Positions 16,637 to 25,514 are shown, numbered from the stretch's first letter. The stretch: DNA of 64,000 nucleotides from CAZRVH01 sp964603635 (GCA_964603635.1 CAZRVH010000001.1:1-64000); one strand, 5' to 3'. Notes: a model not told the origin generated them from the sequence alone. Numbers and translations: made by a program.

Positions 16637-16784
16637 ATTCCATTCCATTATCGCAACACGTCTCGCAGAGCGTACCGCACACCGTGCAGTGCTTCTTCAG
16701 TCTGCGCTCCTTCAATTCTCCGCCGCACACGTAGCATCCCTCGACGAGCTCGGGATGACACGCGTTCTTCGCTTCCTTTTTCAT
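16635..16784 (-). CDS. Small zinc-ribbon-like protein
   Basis: A 49-residue ORF from the ATG at 16784 with paired cysteines: CYVCGGEL, then HCTVCGTLCETCCDNG, giving several possible zinc ligands in two knuckles. No family is recognised. The N-terminal CHPELVEG is encoded by DNA matching the dispersed TCCCGAGC/CGAGGGAT repeat, so either the repeat has inserted into the gene or the true start lies inside it. Probably a real small DNA-, RNA- or protein-binding ribbon; expression is unproven. Confidence 0.5.
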   Translation of the reverse strand: MKKEAKNACHPELVEGCYVCGGELKERRLKKHCTVCGTLCETCCDNGME

Positions 16785-16864
16785 TGAAAGAGCTTCCGCC
16801 TGTCTTCGTTCGACTTCACTATGTTCCGCCGTAACTAAGCCGGGCAGGCCATGTTCGCCGTTGA

Positions 16865-17068
16865 TCATCGAAAGAGCTTCCACCAGGTTAAGAGCAAGGA
16901 AACGCCGGTCAGGATGAAGAACGAAGCGACGATGTATGCCAGCAGTTCCGGAGCCTCGATGATCGCGAGTCCGAAGACGATGCAGACGATGCTTAACAGT
17001 AGCAGCCATGAGCGTGCGACGGATGAGCCTCGTTCGTACGGTTGCCTGGGCCGCATGAGAAACCACAT
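16865..17068 (-). CDS. Small two-helix membrane protein
   Basis: A 67-residue protein from the ATG at 17068. After a short basic N-terminus (MWFLMRPRQPYERG) come two hydrophobic helices, WLLLLSIVCIVFGLAII and LLAYIVASFFILTGVSLLL, ending TWWKLFR. The charge pattern suggests both termini are cytoplasmic. Function unknown. It is divergent from ogt and lies upstream of the zinc-ribbon ORF on the same strand. Confidence 0.6.
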   Translation of the reverse strand: MWFLMRPRQPYERGSSVARSWLLLLSIVCIVFGLAIIEAPELLAYIVASFFILTGVSLLLTWWKLFR

Positions 17069-17135
17069 GCATCGAGTGTAGCACAATCGTCGTTTCTTTT
17101 CTTGAGCGTCCTGCCGCCTGGAGTAGGATGGGCGC

Positions 17136-17606
17136 ATGGAATTGTTCCGCACGCACATCGATTCTCCCATCGGGCGCGTGCGCATCAGCGGCACAGAACG
17201 CGGCATCACGCACGTGGATTTCGCGGAAGAGAAAGAGCGGCCGATGGACCATCTCCCGGTCGCGTTTCTGCAGTGCGTCGCCCAGCTCCAGGAATATTTC
17301 GAGGGGTCCCGCAAAACTTTCGATTCCCTGCCGCTTGTCCTGCGCGGGACGGAATTCCAGTTGAAAGTATGGGAGGCGACGTCGGACGTGCCCTTTGGAG
17401 AGACTGTCCATTATGGAGATATCGCCAAAACCATCGGGCATCCCGACGCGATGCGCGCGGTAGGGACGGCGCTTGGCAGGAACCCGCTGTGCCTGCTTGT
17501 TCCGTGCCATCGTATCCTTCCGAAAGGGTTGAACGGCGGCGGTTATGCGTGGGGTGCGGAGAGGAAAGAGTGGTTATTGAAGCACGAAAGCGCCAAAACG
17601 GCATAG
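17136..17606 (+). CDS. ogt: Methylated-DNA--protein-cysteine methyltransferase
   Basis: Repairs O6-alkylguanine by suicidal transfer of the alkyl group to its own cysteine. The 156-residue protein has the Ogt/MGMT fold: an N-terminal beta domain, then FQLKVWEATSDVPFGETVHYGDIA (about residues 72-95, with the helix-turn-helix that enters the minor groove), the AVGTALGRNPL segment and the active-site LVPCHRILPK (cysteine near residue 127), followed by GGGYAWGAERKEWLL. All key residues are present and the length is typical. The start is the ATG at 17136. Confidence 0.95.
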   Translation: MELFRTHIDSPIGRVRISGTERGITHVDFAEEKERPMDHLPVAFLQCVAQLQEYFEGSRKTFDSLPLVLRGTEFQLKVWEATSDVPFGETVHYGDIAKTIGHPDAMRAVGTALGRNPLCLLVPCHRILPKGLNGGGYAWGAERKEWLLKHESAKTA

Positions 17607-17620
17607 AAAAGGCCATCTGC

Positions 17621-17641
17621 CTCCGCCAAGGCTAGGGCGGG
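17621..17641. repeat. GC-rich repeat, copy 2 (inverted)
   Basis: Reverse complement of the copy at 7105-7125, with 19 of 21 bases identical. It lies just after ogt, in the gap before typA. Confidence 0.5.
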
Positions 17642-17713
17642 ATTTCGCATGTCTTAGACAGATGGGCGGTTTATAAAATTTCGCGTTTTTGGCTGTTTCA
17701 GGCTCATTTTCGG

Positions 17714-17742
17714 TTGATTTTCGGCCTTTTACACCTTATAAG
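17714..17742 (+). promoter_or_regulatory. Promoter of typA
   Basis: -35 TTGATT (17714-17719), 17-base spacer, -10 TATAAG (17737-17742). This gives a leader of about 55 bases before the typA ATG at 17804. Confidence 0.65.
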
Positions 17743-17803
17743 GGTGGCTCCCGATTTCGGTCCGGCTTCGTCTACGGACTCCGCCGTGATTTCTTCTCAT
17801 TTT

Positions 17804-19615
17804 ATGGAAATTCGCAATATCGCCATCATCGCGCACGTTGACCACGGCAAGACGACCCTTGTCGACGCCCTGCTCAAACAGGGAGGCGCCTTCAATGACC
17901 ATGAAGCGGTCGGGGAATTGATGATGGATAGCAACGACCAGGAGCGCGAGCGCGGCATCACCATCTACGCCAAGAACTGCACCATCAAGTACAAGGATTG
18001 CACGATCAACATCGTCGATACCCCGGGACACGCCGACTTCGGATCCGAAGTGGAGCGCATCCTGCGCACCGTCGACTGCGTGCTCCTCCTCGTGGACGCC
18101 CAGGAAGGACCGATGCCGCAGACGAAGTTCGTATTGAAGAAGTCGTTGCAGCTCGGCATCCGCCCCATCGTGGTCATCAACAAGATCGACAAGCCCGCCG
18201 CCCGCCCGATGAAAGTCGTCGACATGGTCTTCGATCTCTTCGGGGCGCTGGGAGCCAACAACGAACAGCTCGACTTCCCGTATATCTTCGCCATCGCCCG
18301 CGAGGGAATCGCGAAGCAGAAGCTGGAGGACGATTCCAAGGATTTGACCCCGCTTTTCGAGCTCATCATGAAGCACGTGAAGCCGGCCGAGCAGAACCTC
18401 GCGGTTCCGTTCCGCATGCAGCCCAGCTCCCTTGGGTATGACAACTTCGTGGGACGCCTCGCCATCGGACGCGTGTTCGAAGGAGTCGCGCACATCGGCG
18501 ACACCGTGTTCGTGAAACACGAGGGGCAGGAGACGCGCCGCGGCAAGATTACCAAGATCTTCAAGTACCAGGGAATGAAGCGCATGGAAGCGACGGAAGC
18601 CGCCGCAGGAGACATCCTTATCCTCGCCGGTATCCCGGACATCTACGTGGGAGAGACGATCACGACCGACGAGAAGGCCGAGCCGTTGCCCGCCATCCGC
18701 ATCGATCCGCCGACCGTGACGATGACGTTCCTCGTCAATGATTCCCCGTTCGCCGGAAAGGAAGGAAAACTCGTCACCACCCGCCACATCCGCGAGCGCC
18801 TCTTCAAGGAAAAGGAAACGAACGTCGGACTCGAAGTGGAAGCCGTCCCGAACAGCGACGCCTACAAGGTGTCCGGACGTGGCGAACTCCACCTCTCCGT
18901 CCTCTTGGAACAGATGCGCCGCGAAGGCTTCGAGATCCAGGTCTCCCGCCCCCAGGTGATCATGCGCGACGGACCGAACGGCAAGGAAGAGCCGATCGAG
19001 CAGGCCATCATCGACGTGCCCGAGAACAACGCCGGAACGATCATCGACATGATGAACCGCCGCAAGGGCGAGCTCGTCGACATGCGCACGGAGGAAGGAC
19101 ACACCCGCATCGAATTCAAGGTCCCGACGCGCGGACTCCTCGGTTTCCGCGGAGACTTCATCATCGAGACGCGCGGTGAAGGAATCATGAACCACTCGTT
19201 CATCGCCTACGAACCGTACAAGGGAGACCTCCCGGGACGTTCCCGCGGCTCCATGATTTCCATGCTCGCCGGAGAGGCGATGGGATTCGACCTGTGGAAA
19301 CTCGAGGAGCGCGGCAAGCTGTTCATCGGGCCGCAGACGAAGATCTACGAAGGAATGATCGTCGGGGAAAGTGCCAAGGACCAGGACATGGTCGTGAACG
19401 TCACCAAGGGAAAGAAGCTGACGAACATGCGTGCCTCCGGCAGCGACGACGCCACCAAGCTCACGCCGATCAAGCCTATGAGTTTGGAGGAAGCGTTGGA
19501 ATACATCGATGACGACGAACTCGTCGAGATCACGCCGACGTCCATTCGCCTGCGCAAGAAGCTTTTGACCGAAAACGAGCGCAAGCGCGGGGGAAAGATT
19601 GCGCAATCGGAGTAA
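17804..19615 (+). CDS. typA: Ribosome-associated GTPase TypA/BipA
   Basis: A translational GTPase related to EF-G that binds the ribosome and aids 50S assembly and stress adaptation. The 603-residue protein starts MEIRNIAIIAHVDHGKTT; G1 is AHVDHGKT (10-17), G2 RERGITI, G3 DTPGHADFG and G4 NKIDK. The C-terminal half carries the TypA-typical GRGELHLSVLLEQMRREG and GLLGFRGDF segments. The open frame extends upstream to 17714, but that region overlaps the promoter, and the ATG at 17804 gives the family N-terminus. Length is normal. Confidence 0.97.
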   Translation: MEIRNIAIIAHVDHGKTTLVDALLKQGGAFNDHEAVGELMMDSNDQERERGITIYAKNCTIKYKDCTINIVDTPGHADFGSEVERILRTVDCVLLLVDAQEGPMPQTKFVLKKSLQLGIRPIVVINKIDKPAARPMKVVDMVFDLFGALGANNEQLDFPYIFAIAREGIAKQKLEDDSKDLTPLFELIMKHVKPAEQNLAVPFRMQPSSLGYDNFVGRLAIGRVFEGVAHIGDTVFVKHEGQETRRGKITKIFKYQGMKRMEATEAAAGDILILAGIPDIYVGETITTDEKAEPLPAIRIDPPTVTMTFLVNDSPFAGKEGKLVTTRHIRERLFKEKETNVGLEVEAVPNSDAYKVSGRGELHLSVLLEQMRREGFEIQVSRPQVIMRDGPNGKEEPIEQAIIDVPENNAGTIIDMMNRRKGELVDMRTEEGHTRIEFKVPTRGLLGFRGDFIIETRGEGIMNHSFIAYEPYKGDLPGRSRGSMISMLAGEAMGFDLWKLEERGKLFIGPQTKIYEGMIVGESAKDQDMVVNVTKGKKLTNMRASGSDDATKLTPIKPMSLEEALEYIDDDELVEITPTSIRLRKKLLTENERKRGGKIAQSE

Positions 19616-19650
19616 GGAATCGCACAAGCCAAAATCGTGTTGTATCGGTG

Positions 19651-19656
19651 TATGAT
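19651..19656 (+). promoter_or_regulatory. -10 element of the P-type ATPase gene
   Basis: TATGAT at 19651-19656 places the likely transcription start about two bases before the ATG at 19665. No clear -35 was found. A nearly leaderless transcript is likely. Confidence 0.4.
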
Positions 19657-19664
19657 TTTGTGCG

Positions 19665-22157
19665 ATGTTCCACTCGCTGTCATCGGATGAAACGCTGATC
19701 CGTCTCGGGAGTTTCCGCGAAGGGTTGGATGACGCGTCCGTCGAATTGAAGCGAAAGGAGCACGGATGGAACGAACTTCCCCATAAGAAGAAGAGTTTGG
19801 TGATGCTGTTTTTGCGTCAGTTTCAGGACGTGCTTGTCTATATCCTCATCGCCGCGTTGTTCCTGTCCATCGCTTTGCGCGTGCTGGAAGGCGCCGGTTC
19901 CTGGGAGGAGAACGTCGATATCGCCGCGATCCTCGCCATCCTCATCCTGAACGCGGTCCTGGGATTCGTGCAGGAGTACCGTGCGGGGAAAGCGCTCGAA
20001 AGTTTGCAGGAACTCACCTCCCCGCATGCCCGCGTGCGCAGGGCTGGCCGCGAGATGCTCATCACGTCGCGCGAGCTCGTTCCCGGGGACATCGTCATCG
20101 TCGAGGCGGGTGATCGCATTTCCGCGGACGGACGTATTTTGGAATTGTCCCATGGCGAAGCGGATGAATCGAGCCTGACCGGAGAAAGTTTGCCCGTGGG
20201 CAAAACGACCGAGATCGTATCCGCGAATGCGGGTATCAGCGACCAGAAGAACATGCTGTTCGCGGGAACGCTGGTCACCCGAGGTTCCGCCGAGTACGTC
20301 GTGACGTCCATTGGCAAGGATACGCAGATCGGAACGATCGCCACGCTCGTGACGCAGTCCGAAACGCCCCCGACTCCGCTGGAAAACAGGATGAAACGCT
20401 TCAGCGTTCTTATCGGCGCCATCGTCGTCCCGTTATCCGCCGGCCTTGCGTTGCTCGAGTTCTCCCGCGGGGGAGCGATGATCGCCGTGGTGTTGCTTGC
20501 CGTCAGCCTTGCCGTGTCCGCCGTTCCGGAAGGATTGCCTGCCGTCGTGACCGCCTGCCTCGCGATGGGCGTGAAGCGTATGGCCGCCAAAAACGCGCTT
20601 GTCATGCGGTTGGACGCGTTGGAAACGCTTGGCAGCGTCAACGTCATTTGTTCGGACAAAACCGGGACGATCACCGAGAACAAGATGAAGGTGACGGAGA
20701 TCTGGGTGGCCGAAGGCGAAAGCGAGAAGCTGCTCGTGCAGGTCGCCATTTCCTGCAACCGGGCGTCGCTGCCGAACCTGGGCGATCCCACGGAGATAGG
20801 ATTGCTGCAGTACGCGAAGGGCAAGGGAATCGAGCGCCTGGATATCGACGAGGAAACGGTGCCGTTCTCATCCGAGCTGAAGTACATGCAGACGCGCCAC
20901 GGCCCGAGGCTGTTTATGAAAGGCGCTCCGGAAAAAATCGTCGCGCTCTGCGACCATTGCGATCATGCCGAAGTGCTTGCCCAGACGATGCGCATGGCGG
21001 GCAACGGGTTGCGCGTACTCGCGATGGCGATGGAGGAAAAGGGGGAGCTGCGGCTGATCGGCCTCATGGGCATGCAGGATCCGCCGCGCAAGGAAGTGAT
21101 GCGCGCCATGAAGGACGCCGCGTCCGCGGGTATCCGCACCGTTATGATCACCGGCGACAACGTGGATACCGCTTCCGCGATCGCGAAGAAAGTCGGCATC
21201 AAGGGCCATGCGCTCGATGGGGCGGCACTGGACCGAATGACGCCGCAGCAGCTGAGGGACGCGGTGCAGTACGTTTCCATCTACGCGCGCGTCTCGCCGC
21301 AGCATAAGATCGATATCCTGAAGGCGCTGCAGTCGCATGGCAACGTGGTGGCGATGACGGGGGACGGCGTGAACGATGCACCAGCTCTCAAGGCTGCGCA
21401 CGTCGGCATCGCCATGGGCCGCGACGGCACGCAGGTGGCGCGCGAGGCGGCCAGTCTCGTCCTCACGGACGACAACTACGCGACCATCGTCATGGCCATC
21501 CGCGAAGGAAGGCGCATCTACGATAATATCCGCAAGTTCATCTTGTACCTCGTACGCGCAAACCTGGGACAGATGATGCTTATCACGCTCACCGTCGTTC
21601 TTGGTCTGCCGCTGCCGCTTCTGCCCGTCCATTTGCTGTGGATCAACCTCATGACCGACGGCTTGCCGGCACTCGCGCTGGGCATGGAGAACGAGGAGCC
21701 CGGCATCATGCAGCGCCAGCCGCGCAAGCAGAAGGAAAGCCTCTTCGCAGGGGAATGGCCCCGCCTCATCCTGGGCGCCGTCCTCGCGTGCGGCCTCACG
21801 TTCCTCGTCTACCTGAAGGCCAGCACCGTGTGGTTCGGTGAGGAGAACCTGCCCAAGGTCCGCGCGATCGTCTTCACGTTCTCCATCCTCTTCGAAATCC
21901 TCCTCGCCTTCACCAGCCGCAGCTCGCGGCCGCTGTGGACCATCGGGTTCTTCTCCAATAAATGGCTGCTGGGCGCGGTCCTGATCCCGCTGCTTTTGCA
22001 ACTCGGCATTCTTCTGTCGCCGTCTACCTACGCGCTGTTCGAGATTTCCGCGATCACGATCCGCGAATGGCTCGTGATCCTGGGCGTCGCCGTCGCGGGC
22101 TTCCTTGCGCTCGAGTGCTTCAAACTGGCGGCGCACCAGAGGCGCCGCGCAGCCTGA
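19665..22157 (+). CDS. P-type cation-transporting ATPase (P2A calcium-pump-like)
   Basis: An 830-residue membrane pump. An N-terminal cation-ATPase segment (GLDDASVELKRKEHGWNELP) leads to the first helix pair. The actuator domain has HGEADESSLTGESLPVGK (TGES loop); PEGLP lies in helix M4 near residue 286. The phosphorylation site is CSDKTGTITENK (about D331), and the hinge is MTGDGVNDAPAL (about 565-576). The C-terminal helices contain NLMTDGLPALALG. The PEGLP and NLMTDG motifs fit PMR1/PacL-type Ca2+ (or Mn2+) pumps, but the ion is inferred. Length is slightly below the usual 880-900. Confidence 0.93.
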   Translation: MFHSLSSDETLIRLGSFREGLDDASVELKRKEHGWNELPHKKKSLVMLFLRQFQDVLVYILIAALFLSIALRVLEGAGSWEENVDIAAILAILILNAVLGFVQEYRAGKALESLQELTSPHARVRRAGREMLITSRELVPGDIVIVEAGDRISADGRILELSHGEADESSLTGESLPVGKTTEIVSANAGISDQKNMLFAGTLVTRGSAEYVVTSIGKDTQIGTIATLVTQSETPPTPLENRMKRFSVLIGAIVVPLSAGLALLEFSRGGAMIAVVLLAVSLAVSAVPEGLPAVVTACLAMGVKRMAAKNALVMRLDALETLGSVNVICSDKTGTITENKMKVTEIWVAEGESEKLLVQVAISCNRASLPNLGDPTEIGLLQYAKGKGIERLDIDEETVPFSSELKYMQTRHGPRLFMKGAPEKIVALCDHCDHAEVLAQTMRMAGNGLRVLAMAMEEKGELRLIGLMGMQDPPRKEVMRAMKDAASAGIRTVMITGDNVDTASAIAKKVGIKGHALDGAALDRMTPQQLRDAVQYVSIYARVSPQHKIDILKALQSHGNVVAMTGDGVNDAPALKAAHVGIAMGRDGTQVAREAASLVLTDDNYATIVMAIREGRRIYDNIRKFILYLVRANLGQMMLITLTVVLGLPLPLLPVHLLWINLMTDGLPALALGMENEEPGIMQRQPRKQKESLFAGEWPRLILGAVLACGLTFLVYLKASTVWFGEENLPKVRAIVFTFSILFEILLAFTSRSSRPLWTIGFFSNKWLLGAVLIPLLLQLGILLSPSTYALFEISAITIREWLVILGVAVAGFLALECFKLAAHQRRRAA

Positions 22158-22172
22158 GCGAAAAGTACGTGT

Positions 22173-22334
22173 TTATTCGTCGCTGTCGTCATCCACGACC
22201 AGCAGATCGTCATCGTCGCTTTCTTCGTCATCGTCCGTTTCGTCGAGGTCGTCTTTTTCTTCTTCGTCATCCAGAAGGACGTCCGCGGCCGGGGTTGCAT
22301 CGTCATCGTCTTCATCCATGAGGTAAGCAGCCAT
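22173..22334 (-). CDS. Very acidic small protein
   Basis: A 53-residue ORF from the ATG at 22334: MAAYLMDEDDDDATPAADV, then an almost unbroken run of Asp and Glu to the C-terminus (ends VVDDDSDE). No family, signal peptide or membrane segment. It lies 55 bases after trhO on the same strand. Such tails mimic nucleic acid or bind basic proteins or metals; no function is claimed. Confidence 0.55.
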   Translation of the reverse strand: MAAYLMDEDDDDATPAADVLLDDEEEKDDLDETDDDEESDDDDLLVVDDDSDE

Positions 22335-22389
22335 AATGGAAAGGGGGAGTGGGGAAAGTGGGTGAATAGACGTATCGAAAGGATGCTTC

Positions 22390-23280
22390 TTACGCGACGC
22401 GGGTCTCTCTCGCGAGTTTCTGCTCGCGTTTTTGGGCGCAGAGCTTGCTGCAAACGGCGGGTTTCGAAGATGCGCATCCGGCGCATCGGACGGATTCTTT
22501 GTCACAGCATTCGCAGGACGCACGCACGTCTCCGGGATCCCCGCAGAAGATGCAGAGTCCGTACTGTGTCGAGGGTTTGAGCGTCTGGTCCACGGCGACG
22601 CGGTGGTCGAACACGAAGCATTCGCCTTCGAAGTGCGTCTGCGGGAACGCTTCCAGATAAGACAGGATGCCGCCCTGCAGTTGGTACACGTGTTCGTAGC
22701 CTTGCTCCTGCATTTCCATCAGGGCTTTCTCGCAGCGGATGCCCCCCGTGCAGTACATCAGGATTTTTTTGTCTTTCGGAAGGTTCGCGTTCTTTACCGC
22801 ATCCGGGAATTCCTGGAAGGTCCGTGTCTTTGGGTCGAAGGCATTCTTGAATTTCCCGATGGCCGTTTCGTAGGTATTGCGCGCATCGATGACGACCACG
22901 TCTTCCGTCTCCAGCGTCTTTTTGAATTCCTCGGGCGTGAGATGCCTGTTCATCTCCGACGACGGATGCATCGAGGGTTTTCCGATGGCGACGATTTCCC
23001 TGCGGATCGCCACCTTCCATCGGCGGAAGGGTTGCTTCTCCGCTTCGCTGCGCTTGATCGTCAACGGGCCCGTCGTCCGCTCCACGAATGTGAGGAATTC
23101 GCCGATATTTGCCTCGCTTCCCGCGATGGTCGCATTCACGCCTTCTTCGGCCACCAGGAACAGGCCGCTGATCCCCAGGCGTTCGCCTTCCTGTTTCCAC
23201 GCGTCGCGTAATGCCTCGACCTCCGCCTTGGAGAAGGGGAGGAATTTATAGAATGTGACGATGTGCCAAGGGGCTTGCAT
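22390..23280 (-). CDS. trhO: tRNA uridine(34) hydroxylase TrhO (rhodanese family)
   Basis: Introduces 5-hydroxyuridine at the wobble position of some tRNAs. The 296-residue protein (formerly UPF0176/YceA) has an N-terminal acylphosphatase-like part (HIVTFYKFLPF, GLFLVAEEGVNATIAG) and a rhodanese domain with VVVIDARNTYE and the catalytic loop YCTGGIRCEKA near residues 174-184, followed by VYQLQGGILSYLE. A C-terminal region carries a cluster of cysteines (CIFCGDPG, CECCDKES, CAGCASSK, CSKLCAQK) probably binding zinc. The ATG at 23280 is preferred over an upstream non-conserved extension. Confidence 0.93.
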   Translation of the reverse strand: MQAPWHIVTFYKFLPFSKAEVEALRDAWKQEGERLGISGLFLVAEEGVNATIAGSEANIGEFLTFVERTTGPLTIKRSEAEKQPFRRWKVAIRREIVAIGKPSMHPSSEMNRHLTPEEFKKTLETEDVVVIDARNTYETAIGKFKNAFDPKTRTFQEFPDAVKNANLPKDKKILMYCTGGIRCEKALMEMQEQGYEHVYQLQGGILSYLEAFPQTHFEGECFVFDHRVAVDQTLKPSTQYGLCIFCGDPGDVRASCECCDKESVRCAGCASSKPAVCSKLCAQKREQKLARETRVA

Positions 23281-23324
23281 GGCGTGTAGTGTAAGCAAAA
23301 AGTGGTATTTTCCACAAGAAATAA

Positions 23325-23400
23325 AAGGAATCAACGAAATAAAGGATGCGTTGTGAACGTCATCCTTTATTTCCTTTATTACGTTGATTGCCTTTTTTTC
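23325..23400 (-). terminator. Long stem-loop terminator
   Basis: ATCAACG ... AAATAAAGGATG on the minus strand pairs with CATCCTTTATTT ... CGTTGAT, with an internal bulge containing a second AATAAAGGAAAT-like word and a loop near 23350-23360. It is followed in the minus direction by TTTTATTTC. It lies just after the anti-sigma-like gene and before trhO. Given its size it may also process or stabilise the 3' end. Confidence 0.6.
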
Positions 23401-23403
23401 TTC

Positions 23404-24945
23404 TTATCTCACCGCTTCCATCATCGGCATGACCGGGTACTGGAGCATCAGCTTGTCCATGAGCTCCTTGGCTAACGGAACCGTGACGGATTGCTGGTAG
23501 TAGTACGTGCCTTCCGGAACGCTCTTTACCGGGAAGATGAGGGCGGGGACGACGAGTTCGTCCGCCGTGCCTCCTTCGTAGTTGTACACCTTCGTGAATC
23601 CGATCGTCGGGGCGCCGAGCGTAACAGTGATCTTCTCGGGGATCGTGTTCGGGGGCATTCCGCCGCCGTACATGTTGCCGGACCTGTCGAGGAAGTCGAT
23701 GATTGCGCCGGAGGTCGTGACTGCTTCGTAGCTGGAGCGCGTGTAGTTCTGGCTCAGGATGCCGTAGACGTCGGAGACTTTCTTCTGGCGGACGTGGACG
23801 CCCACCGAGATGCCGGCCTTCCCTCCGCCCTGTTCATACACCGGTTTGCCGTCGATCAGCTGCGGATAGATGACGCGTGCGCTTTCCGGGAACCAGAACA
23901 TGGCCCTGTCGGCTGCGCTCATGGCGGCGAGGTTCGTGCGCCAGGAGTTGTCCACTTCGGCGGGTCCGAATTGCGTAAGGTCAATGCCGTGCGCCTTCGC
24001 GAAGTCGTCGGCGATGCCGATGAGAATATCATCGGCGGGGATGTCGGATTCCTTGATGCGGTACTGCTGGAAGCAGGATTCCGTGGTGCACTTGGATTCC
24101 GGATGATCCCACGTTTCCCAGTTCTGGTTGATGGAGACGGAACCTTCGCGGAAGCTGATGTACATCATGTAGCCGTTCTTGCCGTCTTGGTAGAGCGACA
24201 CGGAGTCGGTCTTCAGGTTGCCGAAGGAATTCAGGTCGATCGAGCCGAGGTTGAACGACTTCAGGATCGCTTGGGCGTCGGAAGACGTGATCACCTTGTT
24301 GCGGCGCAGGACCTGGACCTGGGTCTCGGTCAGCGCGGGGATCTCGCCGTCGATCTTGAATGTGAAGACCTGGGGGCGGTAGATCATGCTGTCCGGCGCG
24401 ACCATTTTCGCATCGGTTCCGGTTCCCGCGGAATCGGTCACAGCCGAGCCTTCCGCCGCCATCATGGCCGGGGCGGGATTTCCGCCACCCAAGCCGACGG
24501 GTCCTCCGCCTCCGCCCTGGCTTCTGCCTTCCGAGGTGGACACGGTGGAGAAGTCACCGAACGCATTGGCGCCCGTATCGGAGACGGAATAGGAGAAGAG
24601 AGGGGTGCCTGAGGGCGAACCGACGTCGCTGCCGGAGGGCAGGCCGTAGTACACCACCGGGCCGGTGATGAGGACGCCGAGCAGGAGGCCTGCGAGGGCG
24701 ATGGAGTATTGTTTGTTCATGAGGAAGGAGAGGAAGGAATAGAAGGAAGGAGAGGAAGGTGCAGGTTCCGCGCGTGTCTGCATCAGGATTTCCGCGTGCA
24801 GGCGGCGCTTGAAGTCTTCCGTAGGCTCGGCTTTCGGCTTATTCTCGACGAGAATCTTCAGGAGGGGAAGGAGTTCCTTCTCCCGGTCTTTCAACGACGG
24901 ATCGGCCGCTAGCAGTTCTTTCAGGATGGATTGAATCTCATTCAT
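23404..24945 (-). CDS. Single-pass membrane protein, putative anti-sigma factor
   Basis: A 513-residue protein paired with the ECF sigma gene (ATGA overlap at 24942-24945, implying translational coupling). Residues 1-75 are cytoplasmic and partly helical (IQSILKELLAADPSLKDREKELLPLL), without the HxxxCxxC zinc anti-sigma motif. One membrane helix follows (about 79-101, YSIALAGLLLGVLITGPVVYYG). The remaining 410 residues are extracytoplasmic: a Gly/Ser-rich linker, then a large soluble domain with TFKIDGEIPALTETQVQVLRR and two cysteines (CTTESC). The topology fits a transmembrane anti-sigma factor whose outer domain senses the signal; the outer domain family is not recognised. Confidence 0.7.
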   Translation of the reverse strand: MNEIQSILKELLAADPSLKDREKELLPLLKILVENKPKAEPTEDFKRRLHAEILMQTRAEPAPSSPSFYSFLSFLMNKQYSIALAGLLLGVLITGPVVYYGLPSGSDVGSPSGTPLFSYSVSDTGANAFGDFSTVSTSEGRSQGGGGGPVGLGGGNPAPAMMAAEGSAVTDSAGTGTDAKMVAPDSMIYRPQVFTFKIDGEIPALTETQVQVLRRNKVITSSDAQAILKSFNLGSIDLNSFGNLKTDSVSLYQDGKNGYMMYISFREGSVSINQNWETWDHPESKCTTESCFQQYRIKESDIPADDILIGIADDFAKAHGIDLTQFGPAEVDNSWRTNLAAMSAADRAMFWFPESARVIYPQLIDGKPVYEQGGGKAGISVGVHVRQKKVSDVYGILSQNYTRSSYEAVTTSGAIIDFLDRSGNMYGGGMPPNTIPEKITVTLGAPTIGFTKVYNYEGGTADELVVPALIFPVKSVPEGTYYYQQSVTVPLAKELMDKLMLQYPVMPMMEAVR

Positions 24946-25514
24946 AGGAGTGTCGGGAGGAAAAGGGTGAGAATGAGCAGTGCGGACGGGGAGAGCACGG
25001 TGCGAAGATCGTCGAGAGTCCGGGAGACGGTCATCTTGCAGCTTGCCTCCGACTTTCCCGTGATGCGCGCGATTTCCGCGTAGGGCAGGTTATCCCAGAG
25101 GCGGAGAAGGAGTATGTCGCGTTTCTGCTTGTCCACGCCCTGCAGGGCTGTGTGGATTTCGCGTGCGGCGATGGAATGTTCGACGGAGAGGAACGGGTTG
25201 TCTTCCGAGGGAAGGTCCCAGACGGTCTCGATGTCCCTGTGGTCGCGCTTGGTACGGAAGTGGTCGTGCACCGTATTGCGCGCGATCCTGTAGAGCCAGG
25301 TCGAGAACGCCCCTTTGTTCCGGTCGTATGAGCCGATATGTTCCAAGGCCTTCAGGAACGTTTGGCTCGTGAGGTCTTCGGCGACCGGCCGGTCCATCGT
25401 GCGGTAGAAAATGAACGCGTAGATACCTTTCAGATAGCGAACGTAGAGTTCCTCAAAATCAACCAGACGGCCGTTCTGGCAGGATTCTATGAGTGCTTCT
25501 TCAGTTTGCTGCAT
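24942..25514 (-). CDS. ECF-family RNA polymerase sigma factor
   Basis: A 190-residue sigma-70 family regulator with region 2 (FEELYVRYLKGIYAFIFYRT, AEDLTSQTFLKALEHI, FSTWLYRIARNTVHDHFR, about residues 20-90) and region 4 (LLLRLWDNLPYAEIARITGKSEASCKMTVSRTLDDL, about 135-172). After region 4 it ends in a strongly hydrophobic tail (SALLILTLFLPTLL) that is not usual for ECF sigma factors and could dock on the membrane or on the adjacent anti-sigma protein. The ATG at 25514 is preferred over GTG at 25517. The stop overlaps the next gene's start. Confidence 0.9.
   Translation of the reverse strand: MQQTEEALIESCQNGRLVDFEELYVRYLKGIYAFIFYRTMDRPVAEDLTSQTFLKALEHIGSYDRNKGAFSTWLYRIARNTVHDHFRTKRDHRDIETVWDLPSEDNPFLSVEHSIAAREIHTALQGVDKQKRDILLLRLWDNLPYAEIARITGKSEASCKMTVSRTLDDLRTVLSPSALLILTLFLPTLL

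Noticed and set aside
16635..17510. A single 291-residue minus-strand protein
   Set aside because: Its N-terminal two thirds lie antisense to ogt; only the last 49 residues look protein-like, so a short ORF is annotated instead.
17729..19627. A 632-codon open frame antisense to typA
   Set aside because: It mirrors the strongly conserved typA frame and arises from GC-rich codon bias; its translation is low-complexity His/Asp/Val-rich with no domain.
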